Source: Flavobacteriales bacterium UBA952
GTDB taxonomy: Bacteria > Bacteroidota > Bacteroidia > Flavobacteriales_D > Crocinitomicaceae
NCBI GenBank assembly: GCA_002293185.1
Contig: DBCS01000007.1
Coordinates: 231 to 64,230, forward strand
Direction: 5' to 3'
Length of the DNA stretch: 64,000 nucleotides
The notes beneath the pieces are model-generated. The model was not told the origin of the DNA. It did not search any database and saw only the letters and a list, made by a program, of their open reading frames with translations. The position numbers and the translations under genes are program-made. Position 1 is the stretch's first letter, and each line of letters opens with the position of its first letter. Shown piece after piece: positions 19,808-27,272 of the stretch.

Positions 19808-20508
19808 TGGGAATGTATAAAATTGAATTTCATGACTTCTTTACTGCAGCCTTTTCTGTAGACTGCATTATTTTTGGCTATGAAGCTGGTCAGATCAAAG
19901 CGCTGTTAATCAAGCGTGCCATGGAACCCTACGAAAACTTCTGGGCAATCCCCGGAGATTTAGTCTACCCCGACGAAGACCTCCCAGTTGCAGCAGAAAG
20001 AATTCTAAAAGAGCTCACGGGCCTTGATCATATCCAAATGCATCAGTCGCAGTCTTTTGGGCACCCAAAAAGACACCCACAAGGACGCGTCATTACCATT
20101 GCACATTTTGCACTCGTGCGCATCGAAGATTTTCAGGTGAAAGCATCTTCATGGGCCGACGACATCAGTTGGGTGCCGCTCAACGAAGTACCGACGCTCG
20201 CTTTTGATCACAACCATATCCTAGAAAGCACCTATGAGATGCTCAAGCAAAAGCTACAATATGAACCTGTTTGTTTTGACTTATTGCCTGAGCGCTTTAC
20301 ATTAAACGAATTTCAGCAGCTTTATGAGTTTGCCTTTGAACAAGAAATGGACAAAGCGAACTTCAGAAAGAAAATCAAATATATTCCCCTTGTTGCGCTC
20401 AATGAAAAACAAAAAAACGTGAAGCACCGCCCTGCAAAGCTTTATTCTTTTGATCTCGAGACCTATCAGCAACGCCTTTTGGCGAACGAATACAGCTTCA
20501 AAATGTAA
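19807..20508 (+). CDS. NUDIX-winged-helix transcriptional regulator (NrtR-like), probable regulator of the glucan PUL
   Basis: 233 residues. The N-terminal 140 residues have the Nudix fold; the C-terminal 85 residues (from about ERFTLNEFQQLYEFAF through KIKYIP) match the winged-helix DNA-binding domain of NrtR-type regulators. The Nudix box is degenerate: the REUxEE core reads ERILKE, so the catalytic Glu arrangement is lost and the domain probably senses a ligand instead of hydrolysing one. It is translationally coupled to the MFS gene and faces the susC operon. Two perfect 21-bp palindromes lie immediately downstream. The ligand is unknown; a sugar phosphate or nucleotide sugar is plausible from the family. 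Confidence 0.85.
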   Translation: MGMYKIEFHDFFTAAFSVDCIIFGYEAGQIKALLIKRAMEPYENFWAIPGDLVYPDEDLPVAAERILKELTGLDHIQMHQSQSFGHPKRHPQGRVITIAHFALVRIEDFQVKASSWADDISWVPLNEVPTLAFDHNHILESTYEMLKQKLQYEPVCFDLLPERFTLNEFQQLYEFAFEQEMDKANFRKKIKYIPLVALNEKQKNVKHRPAKLYSFDLETYQQRLLANEYSFKM

Positions 20509-20519
20509 AAATAAAACAC

Positions 20520-20540
20520 TTATTGTATTTTTTACAATAA
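20520..20540 (+). promoter_or_regulatory. Perfect operator palindrome 1 (TTATTGT-N7-ACAATAA)
   Basis: The 7-bp arms are perfect inverted repeats separated by ATTTTTT, giving 21 bp in all; the central bases extend the symmetry by one pair. It lies 11 bases after the NUDIX regulator stop. Its left arm contains a TTG that could serve as the -33 element of a promoter with -7 box TACCTTAG at 20547-20554 (spacer 21). Confidence 0.7.
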
Positions 20541-20546
20541 TGTTTG

Positions 20547-20554
20547 TACCTTAG
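20547..20554 (+). promoter_or_regulatory. Possible -7 box TACCTTAG downstream of operator 1
   Basis: One mismatch to TAnnTTTG, 21 bases downstream of a TTG inside operator 1. Transcription would start near 20560 and meet the terminator at 20603-20635. Confidence 0.35.
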
Positions 20555-20559
20555 ACCAT

Positions 20560-20635
20560 CGCTTTCACTCATAGTCGGGCGTTAAACAGGTTAATAATCA
20601 AGGAAACGGAGAGGAGTGTCTCCGTTTCTCTTTTT
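20560..20635 (+). ncRNA. Candidate short RNA (about 75 nt) between the two operators
   Basis: This interval lies after a possible promoter (20547-20554) and ends in a strong intrinsic terminator. It has no open frame of note. It could be an independent small RNA, an attenuated leader of susC, or only the 3' end of the regulator mRNA. The promoter is imperfect, so the call is tentative. Confidence 0.3.
20603..20635 (+). terminator. Intrinsic terminator between the NUDIX regulator and susC
   Basis: A 10-bp perfect stem (GAAACGGAGA with TCTCCGTTTC), a 6-base loop and then TCTTTTT. It ends transcription from the MFS-regulator pair and separates it from the susC operon. Confidence 0.85.
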
Positions 20636-20668
20636 ATAGATTGCTGTTTTTCTCATGTATACGAAAAC

Positions 20669-20689
20669 TTATTGTTAATTGTACAATAA
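20669..20689 (+). promoter_or_regulatory. Perfect operator palindrome 2 in the susC promoter
   Basis: TTATTGT, 7 bases (TAATTGT), ACAATAA: the same arms and spacing as operator 1. It covers the likely -33 TTG (20679-20681) of the susC promoter, so bound protein would block polymerase. Confidence 0.72.
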
Positions 20690-20702
20690 TTTAATTTTTA
20701 CG

Positions 20703-20710
20703 TATATTTA
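20703..20710 (+). promoter_or_regulatory. susC promoter -7 box TATATTTA
   Basis: One mismatch to TAnnTTTG and identical to the box of the last PUL gene at 29625-29632. TTG at 20679-20681 lies 21 bases upstream. The box ends 23 bases before the ATG, and the A-rich leader has no Shine-Dalgarno sequence. Confidence 0.5.
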
Positions 20711-20733
20711 TCCCACTCTAAAACTAAAATAAC

Positions 20734-23700
20734 ATGATCAGAACACTAGTCATGGCACTGCTTTGTTGCGTTGGTGTCACGCAGATCTATGGACAAACCA
20801 TCACCGGATCAATCATCAATGAGCGCTCAGAGGCTGTTCCATACGTCAAAATCACTGTTAAAAGCAGTAAAAAGCCTTTTTTAAGTGATGGAAAAGGACT
20901 TTTTCAAGTAAGCGTCACGGACCCAGCAACCGATGTGCTCGTTTTTACTGCGATGGGCTATCAAAAACAAGAAATTCCTGTTGCTGGCCAAACCAACCTC
21001 ACCGTAGTTCTATTAGAAGTATCTCAAGACACCAAAGACGTTGTGGTAGTCGGGTACGGCACTGCAAAATCTAGAGAATTGACCGGCGCTACTTCAAAAG
21101 TAAAAGGTGAAGACCTCGAAAAAATGAACATGACCCGTATGGACCAAGCCCTTCAAGGGCAAGTATCAGGGGTTACCGTATCTAGCAACTCCGGTTCTCC
21201 GGGCGGTTCAGCCAATATCAGAATTCGTGGCTTGTCTACATTTGGCGACAACGACCCGCTTATTTTGGTAGATGGTGTCGTCTATGATTCCGAAGGCTTA
21301 AACGCCCTTAACCCCTCAGATATCAAGTCCATTAACGTTCTAAAAGATGCCACTGCTGGTATATACGGTGTGCGCGCCGCCAACGGCGTCATCATCGTCG
21401 AAACAAAAAATGGCGCCATCAACCGCAAACCCACCATGGAATACAACGGTTATTTTGGCGTCCAGCAAACTGCCCGCAAACTCGATTTGCTCACCGCAGA
21501 GGAATACGCGGTCATTAAAAATGAAGCCTTTGCCTTCGGCGGCCAAACCATGCCTTTCTCCAATACAAACCTAGGTACTGGCACCAACTGGCAAGACTCC
21601 GTTTTTAGCTCGGCACCTGTGCAAAGCCACAACCTTTCCCTCAGCGGAGGCACACTCAATACCCACTATTCAATTGGCCTTGGTTATTTTAATCAAGAAG
21701 GTATAGTTGGAGCCGACAAAGCCAACTTTGGCCGCTACAACGCACGTTTGAACTTTGCGACTGATATGTCAGAGAAACTCAAACTCAATTCTGTTTTGTT
21801 GTTCTCTTCAGATATGCGCAGCACCCTACCAGAAAACGGTATTGGTTCGGTGCTATACAACACCATCAATGCCTTTCCAAACGAATCGGTTTACAGCAGC
21901 CCTGGCACCTTCTCCTACATGGAAGAAGTGAGTGACATCATTAACCCAATTGCTCAAATGATGAACCAATACAATTGGAGCACCGCCAATAAATTTGTAG
22001 GAAAAGAAGAGTTTATCTACGAATTCAACGAAAACATCTCCCTTACCAATCGCTTTAATTACAATTACGCGAATGTAGATGCCAAAGTCTTCTCTCCTCT
22101 TGTTTGGTACGGCGACGGTAAATACGCCAATACAGCGGCCAATGCCGCGCTGGAGTCTCCAGAGGTTGAAATTGGCGACAGCGTTTTCATCGATAGAGGC
22201 GCTGCAGTTTACGAAGAGCGCTCGACATACTTAGACCTCTCTTACGAAGGATTCGTCAACTACGACAAAACCTTTAATGACATTCATAAAGTCAAAGGAA
22301 CATTCGGCGTATCGGTCTTTGAACGAAAAGGACAATCACTTAACGGCGTAGCTTTTGGTATTCCCAACAACTCACTGGCTTATGCTGATATCTCCGCCAA
22401 CCAAGCACAAGGCGGATTTTTAAATAACGTCAACTCTTGGGAATTCAAAGAGCGCTTGTTATCTGCATTCATGCGCACAGAATACGCCTACAAAGAAAAA
22501 TATCTTGTTTCTGGTATCTTGCGCAGAGATGGTTCAAGTAAATTTGGGCCAAACAGCCGCTGGGGAATTTTCCCAACCATTTCTGGTGGTTGGTTGCTTT
22601 CAGAAGAAGACTTCTTCAAAAGTGAAAGCATTGATTATCTGAAGTTCAGAGCAAGTTATGGTGTATCTGGCAATGACCAAATTCCAAACTTTGCTTACCG
22701 CGCATTACTTAATGGAGAAGGGGTTTATGTATTCGACGACCTTATTACGCAGGGAGCCGCAATTGGCCGCCCTGCCAACCCAGACCTTAAGTGGGAAACC
22801 ACACGTCAACTCAATTTAGGCCTAGACCTCACTTGGTTGAAAGTCATCAACTTTACCACCAACTACTTCATTAAAAATACCAATGACCTTTTGTTCCAGC
22901 CAGATGTTTCTGCCTTATTGGGTTCATACGGTCCGGGGGGTTACCCGCCAATTATCAACGCGGGCGACGTCTCTAACAAAGGTTGGGAATTTGAATTAGC
23001 TTACCAATCTGACCGAAAAAACTTATTGCAAACCAACCTCAACTTCAACCTCACCACCATCAACAACAAAGTGGTTAGTGTCCCTGAAGGAATCGAATAT
23101 ATTCCTGGAGCAGCATTTAGTGTAGGTGGAGATGTAGCAACACGCTTTGAAGAAGGCTACGAAATCGGTTACTTCTTTGGTTACCAAACAGAAGGGGTTT
23201 TCCAAACCCAAGAACAAATCGACAACGCAGCTGTGGTTCAAGAGGGCGCACAACCTGGCGACCTCATCTTTAAAGATGTCAATGGTGACGGCAAAATCAA
23301 TTTCTCCGACGACTCCGACAAAACCTACCTAGGGTCTGCTATTCCAGACTTTACCATGGGTTTTGCTTTTAACTTTAAACTCAAAGGCTTTGACTTCTCT
23401 GGCAATGTATACGCTGCCCTTGGACAAGAAATTATCCGCAACTACGAGCGACAACAGCCTTATGCAAATCAACTCGCATATGTTATTGATCGCTGGACAG
23501 GAGAAGGCTCAACAAACGAACACCCACGTCTAACCACTGGCCCAACCAACAATAACTTGTTCTCTGATTACTATGTAGAAGATGGCTCATTTGTAAGGCT
23601 CCGTAACCTTCAGTTTGGTTATACCTTGCCGAGCACACTCTTGCGCAAAATTCACGTTGAATCGTTGCGCATTTATGTTGCTGCTAACAACCTCATTACC

Positions 23701-23823
23701 CTCACTCGCTACATGGGCTTTGATCCTGACCTAGGTTCATCAAGCGTGCTGTCTGCAGGTGTAGACTACGGTATGTATCCGCAAGCACGTTCATTAATGG
23801 GTGGTCTTCAAATCAAATTTTAA
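20734..23823 (+). CDS. SusC-like TonB-dependent outer-membrane glycan transporter
   Basis: 1029 residues. Signal peptide about 1-20 (cleaved after IYG), then a CarboxypepD_reg-like beta-sandwich (TITGSIINERSEAVPYVKI), a plug domain opening with VVVVGYGTAKSRELTGA and containing IRIRGLSTFG and LILVDGV, and a 22-strand barrel ending in GGLQIKF. It imports oligosaccharide across the outer membrane with energy from TonB-ExbBD, paired with the SusD lipoprotein encoded 11 bases downstream. It is the first gene of the operon and is probably repressed through operator 2. Confidence 0.95.
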   Translation: MIRTLVMALLCCVGVTQIYGQTITGSIINERSEAVPYVKITVKSSKKPFLSDGKGLFQVSVTDPATDVLVFTAMGYQKQEIPVAGQTNLTVVLLEVSQDTKDVVVVGYGTAKSRELTGATSKVKGEDLEKMNMTRMDQALQGQVSGVTVSSNSGSPGGSANIRIRGLSTFGDNDPLILVDGVVYDSEGLNALNPSDIKSINVLKDATAGIYGVRAANGVIIVETKNGAINRKPTMEYNGYFGVQQTARKLDLLTAEEYAVIKNEAFAFGGQTMPFSNTNLGTGTNWQDSVFSSAPVQSHNLSLSGGTLNTHYSIGLGYFNQEGIVGADKANFGRYNARLNFATDMSEKLKLNSVLLFSSDMRSTLPENGIGSVLYNTINAFPNESVYSSPGTFSYMEEVSDIINPIAQMMNQYNWSTANKFVGKEEFIYEFNENISLTNRFNYNYANVDAKVFSPLVWYGDGKYANTAANAALESPEVEIGDSVFIDRGAAVYEERSTYLDLSYEGFVNYDKTFNDIHKVKGTFGVSVFERKGQSLNGVAFGIPNNSLAYADISANQAQGGFLNNVNSWEFKERLLSAFMRTEYAYKEKYLVSGILRRDGSSKFGPNSRWGIFPTISGGWLLSEEDFFKSESIDYLKFRASYGVSGNDQIPNFAYRALLNGEGVYVFDDLITQGAAIGRPANPDLKWETTRQLNLGLDLTWLKVINFTTNYFIKNTNDLLFQPDVSALLGSYGPGGYPPIINAGDVSNKGWEFELAYQSDRKNLLQTNLNFNLTTINNKVVSVPEGIEYIPGAAFSVGGDVATRFEEGYEIGYFFGYQTEGVFQTQEQIDNAAVVQEGAQPGDLIFKDVNGDGKINFSDDSDKTYLGSAIPDFTMGFAFNFKLKGFDFSGNVYAALGQEIIRNYERQQPYANQLAYVIDRWTGEGSTNEHPRLTTGPTNNNLFSDYYVEDGSFVRLRNLQFGYTLPSTLLRKIHVESLRIYVAANNLITLTRYMGFDPDLGSSSVLSAGVDYGMYPQARSLMGGLQIKF

Positions 23824-23834
23824 GAATTAAAGTC

Positions 23835-25295
23835 ATGAAAAAACTAATCTATACCCTTTTGGCACTTGTTTCGATAGTTACATTGCCATCTTGTGAAAAG
23901 TTCTTATCTGTAGATCCGCCATATTCACAGGACGCTGAAAATTTCTTTCAAACTCAAGAAGACTTTGAACGCGCACTTGTAGGTGCTTACGATCTTCTTC
24001 AAGGCTCTTTTCTTTCGCTTTGGATAGGTGAAATTGCTTCTGACAACGCGATTGCCGGTGGCGAAAGCGTAAACGATAGCAAAGGGCTGCACGATATCGA
24101 CAACATGACCCACGGTGGTGTAAATGTTGAGTTGCGTAATCTTTTTCGCTGGAACTACACTGGTATCACACGCGTCAATTACATTCTAGAAAATCAAGAC
24201 AACATCGATTTTCCGGGCAAAGCACACCTTTTAGCAGAAGCTAAATTCCTACGCGCTTACTACTATTTTGAGCTCGTTAAATTCTTTGGTGATGTCCCGC
24301 TTATTATTGACAAACGTATCGGCATCGAAGAAGCGCGCAGCATTGCACGTTCTCCAAAAGCAGAAGTCTATGCACAAATTGAAGCTGACCTCATTGCGGC
24401 AGCAGCCGTATTGAATGCCACGCCAGCACAAAAAGGCAGAGCAACAAAAGGTGCTGCAAAATCACTGCTTGGTAAGGCATATTTGTATCAAAATAAATTC
24501 ACAGAAGCAGCTGCTATCTTAGAAGAAGTTATTGAATCAGGTCAATACAGCCTCTATCAAGATTACAGCCAGCTGTTCAGTGTTGCTGCTGAAGGTAATC
24601 CCGAGACTATTTTTGATGTAGAATATTCTGGCCTAGAAGGCGGAAGCTACGGCTGTCTGATCTGTTTAGAAGGAAACGCAGCTGTAGGTTTTCAAGGCAT
24701 TCGCCAGTACAGCGGCCCAGTATACGGCGATGGTAACTCGTATAACCTTCCTACACCAGAACTTTATGCTGCTTTTGCACCCATAGATCCGCGCCGTGCA
24801 GCAACTGTTTTAGATATCGAAGCTTTTATTGCCGCGCAACCAAACCCAGCTTCTATTACTTACGCAATAGGCGCCGGAGGCCACACAGGTTATTACAATA
24901 ACAAGTACATCAAGCGTCAAGGAGAAATTGGCCTGCCAGATAACGATCTCACAAGCCCAGTTAACTACCGCGTATTGCGCTATGCTGACGTTCTGCTCAT
25001 GGCAGCAGAAGCCAATTACCAAATCGGAAACGCTTCACGCGCCACACAACTCGTCAATCAAATTCGTCAGCGCGCAGGTATCCCTGGTGCCTCTGTAAAT
25101 GCCATTGAAAAAGTTTATTTAGAACGTCGCCTAGAACTTTCCGGAGAAGGTTATCGCTTTTTTGACTTGGTGCGCACAGGCCAAGCCGCACAATATATCC
25201 CTGGATTTGTTGTTGGTAAACATGAATTATTTCCGATTCCACAAGTAGAGATCGATCTGGCCGGTGGTAACTGGACTCAAAACCCTGGTTATTAA
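23835..25295 (+). CDS. SusD/RagB-like outer-membrane glycan-binding lipoprotein
   Basis: 486 residues. A lipoprotein signal with lipobox TLPSC at about residues 16-20. The SusD N-terminal pattern (FLSVDPP, F-x-T-x-E-D-x-x-x-A-L-x-G-A-Y) and the C-terminal YRVLRYADVLLMAAEA and ERRLELSGEGYRFFDLVR motifs are all visible. It forms the lid over the SusC barrel and binds the glycan at the cell surface. Confidence 0.95.
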   Translation: MKKLIYTLLALVSIVTLPSCEKFLSVDPPYSQDAENFFQTQEDFERALVGAYDLLQGSFLSLWIGEIASDNAIAGGESVNDSKGLHDIDNMTHGGVNVELRNLFRWNYTGITRVNYILENQDNIDFPGKAHLLAEAKFLRAYYYFELVKFFGDVPLIIDKRIGIEEARSIARSPKAEVYAQIEADLIAAAAVLNATPAQKGRATKGAAKSLLGKAYLYQNKFTEAAAILEEVIESGQYSLYQDYSQLFSVAAEGNPETIFDVEYSGLEGGSYGCLICLEGNAAVGFQGIRQYSGPVYGDGNSYNLPTPELYAAFAPIDPRRAATVLDIEAFIAAQPNPASITYAIGAGGHTGYYNNKYIKRQGEIGLPDNDLTSPVNYRVLRYADVLLMAAEANYQIGNASRATQLVNQIRQRAGIPGASVNAIEKVYLERRLELSGEGYRFFDLVRTGQAAQYIPGFVVGKHELFPIPQVEIDLAGGNWTQNPGY

Positions 25296-25313
25296 TCTAA
25301 AAAATCTAAAACC

Positions 25314-26165
25314 ATGAAAACATTATTGCTCAGCATACTCAGTATTGGTTTGGCCCTTGTTGCCTGCCAAAAATATGAACCATCTCTTGGGCCTGCTCCA
25401 ACAGACGCCGACGCGCAATTCACAATGGCGCCTTCTGCTGCAAATGTCAATATAATTGAATTGAGCGCAAGCAACCCCTCACTGCAATGCGTTTGGGATT
25501 TCGGCAATGGCAGCAAAGCACAAGGGGCAAATGTAACAGCCACGTATCCTTATGCAGGAACTTACACAATAAAGCTAACCGTTTTTGCAAAAGGGGGAAG
25601 CCGCAGTTCTACGCAAGAAGTGACCATTGCAAATGATGACTTTACGCTGCTCAACAATCCATATTACACACTGCTCACGGGTGGTGTGAACGGCCCAGGA
25701 TTCAAAGTTTGGGTCGTAGATTCAGCTGCGTCTGGGCATATGGGTGTTGGCCCTGATCCAGAAAGTGCCCTTGGCGCCACGCCTGAATGGTGGGCTGCTG
25801 GCGCTGGTGAAAAACCTGGCTGCGGAATTTACGACGACCAATATGTTTTTCATCTTGCAGGCTTTAAATTTGACATGATCACCAATGGAGACGTCTATGT
25901 GCACAACACCATCGCCAATGAGTTTCCAGGCTCATTTCAAAATTTATTTGACTACACCGCGCCTTTTGCAGACCAATTAAACGAAAGCTGGCTATTAACT
26001 GAAGACACCGACCCAACCATCACCATTTCTGGCTCGGCATTTCTCGGTTTTTACACCGGGCCTAGGGTATATAAAATCCTATCTGCAACAGATTCAACAC
26101 TGCACTTGCAGTACGGGCATCATGCGGGTGGTTTAAAATGGTACCTCAAACTCAAAACTCTCTAA
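25314..26165 (+). CDS. PKD-domain surface lipoprotein, probable glucan-binding protein (SusE/F position)
   Basis: 283 residues. Lipobox ALVAC at about residues 14-18. A PKD domain follows (about 35-105; VWDFGNGSKAQG, YPYAGTYTIKLTV). The C-terminal 170 residues form a second domain with GVGPDPES, EWWAAGAGEKPGC and ITISGSAF. This domain resembles the first domain of the secreted protein encoded at 29679 (GVGPSGPG, SWWANGAGD). Its place just after SusD fits a surface glycan-binding protein. A PKD lipoprotein followed by GH16 is a layout known from marine laminarin loci. Binding to beta-glucan is inferred. Confidence 0.8.
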   Translation: MKTLLLSILSIGLALVACQKYEPSLGPAPTDADAQFTMAPSAANVNIIELSASNPSLQCVWDFGNGSKAQGANVTATYPYAGTYTIKLTVFAKGGSRSSTQEVTIANDDFTLLNNPYYTLLTGGVNGPGFKVWVVDSAASGHMGVGPDPESALGATPEWWAAGAGEKPGCGIYDDQYVFHLAGFKFDMITNGDVYVHNTIANEFPGSFQNLFDYTAPFADQLNESWLLTEDTDPTITISGSAFLGFYTGPRVYKILSATDSTLHLQYGHHAGGLKWYLKLKTL

Positions 26166-26170
26166 ACACC

Positions 26171-27256
26171 ATGAAAATTATGACTTTTCTCCTACTGAGT
26201 TTGACGCTGCTAGCTTGTGAACCCGATGTTCCTAAACCCCCCGGATTGCCTAGTAATCTAAATACCCAACTTACCGTAACCAACGGTGAAGTAACTGTAT
26301 TAGCCACAGCAGATAGCGTTAACTTCTTTACCATTACCTTTTTCGACAACAACGATACTATTACTGTCGAAAGTCAAGATGGTGAGGCCAGTCATATTTT
26401 CAACAGTTCCGGAACGTATAAAATCAGAACGCGCGCGCACACCCTTCAGACGTCATTCATTGAAAAGACCGAAGAAGTGCTAATTGAAATAACAGCCGGC
26501 AATACAGGCGCGCCTACTACCGGATATATCAGCCCGCTTACTTATCCCAACTATACTTTAGTTTGGCAAGATGAGTTCAATGGCACTAGCCTTTCTTCTG
26601 ACTGGACCTACGACATTGGCACCGGCAGCTGGGGCTGGGGCAACAACGAATTACAATTCTATCGACAAGAAAATGCAGTGGTTTCCGACGGTATCTTAAC
26701 CATTACGGCCAAAAATGAAACTTTTAATACCTCCAATTACACTTCGAGCCGTATCAAGACACAAGGTATTAAGTCTTGGAAATACGGACGTGTAGACGTG
26801 CGCGCTGCACTTCCTTACGGTCAAGGTATTTGGCCCGCTATCTGGATGCTCGGAGACAACATCACCTCTGCAGGCTGGCCTGCTTGTGGAGAAATTGACA
26901 TCATGGAACTCATTGGCGGGGCAGGAGCCAACGACCGCACCGTTCACGGAACTGTTCACTGGAGCGAAAGCGGCTCTCATGCGCAATACGGCGGTAGTAA
27001 AACGCTTTCTTCTGGTATGTTTGCAGATAATTTTCATGTTTTTTCTATTGAATGGGATGACAACTCCATCCATTGGTTGCTTGACAACGTAGCATACCAC
27101 AGCATCAACACAAGCCCTGCTGAAATGTCGGAATTTCGCGAAAAATTCTTCATTATTATGAACGTAGCCGTAGGTGGTAATTGGCCAGGTTCTCCAAACG
27201 CCAGCACCACTTTCCCTCAAAAAATGTATGTAGACTACGTCCGCGTATTCCAATAA
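26171..27256 (+). CDS. GH16 endo-beta-glucanase (laminarinase-type) lipoprotein
   Basis: 361 residues from the ATG at 26171. A longer frame starts at 26138 but would overlap the previous gene and hide the lipobox TLLAC, so it is rejected. After a beta-sandwich of about 100 residues, the GH16 domain begins near YTLVWQDEFNG. The catalytic motif is EIDIMEL (about 240-246), the ExDxxE form with nucleophile and acid/base Glu, as in laminarinases and lichenases. It probably cuts beta-1,3-glucan at the cell surface. The gene starts 5 bases after the PKD lipoprotein gene. Confidence 0.92.
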   Translation: MKIMTFLLLSLTLLACEPDVPKPPGLPSNLNTQLTVTNGEVTVLATADSVNFFTITFFDNNDTITVESQDGEASHIFNSSGTYKIRTRAHTLQTSFIEKTEEVLIEITAGNTGAPTTGYISPLTYPNYTLVWQDEFNGTSLSSDWTYDIGTGSWGWGNNELQFYRQENAVVSDGILTITAKNETFNTSNYTSSRIKTQGIKSWKYGRVDVRAALPYGQGIWPAIWMLGDNITSAGWPACGEIDIMELIGGAGANDRTVHGTVHWSESGSHAQYGGSKTLSSGMFADNFHVFSIEWDDNSIHWLLDNVAYHSINTSPAEMSEFREKFFIIMNVAVGGNWPGSPNASTTFPQKMYVDYVRVFQ

Positions 27257-27272
27257 TAAATACTTCTCTGTC

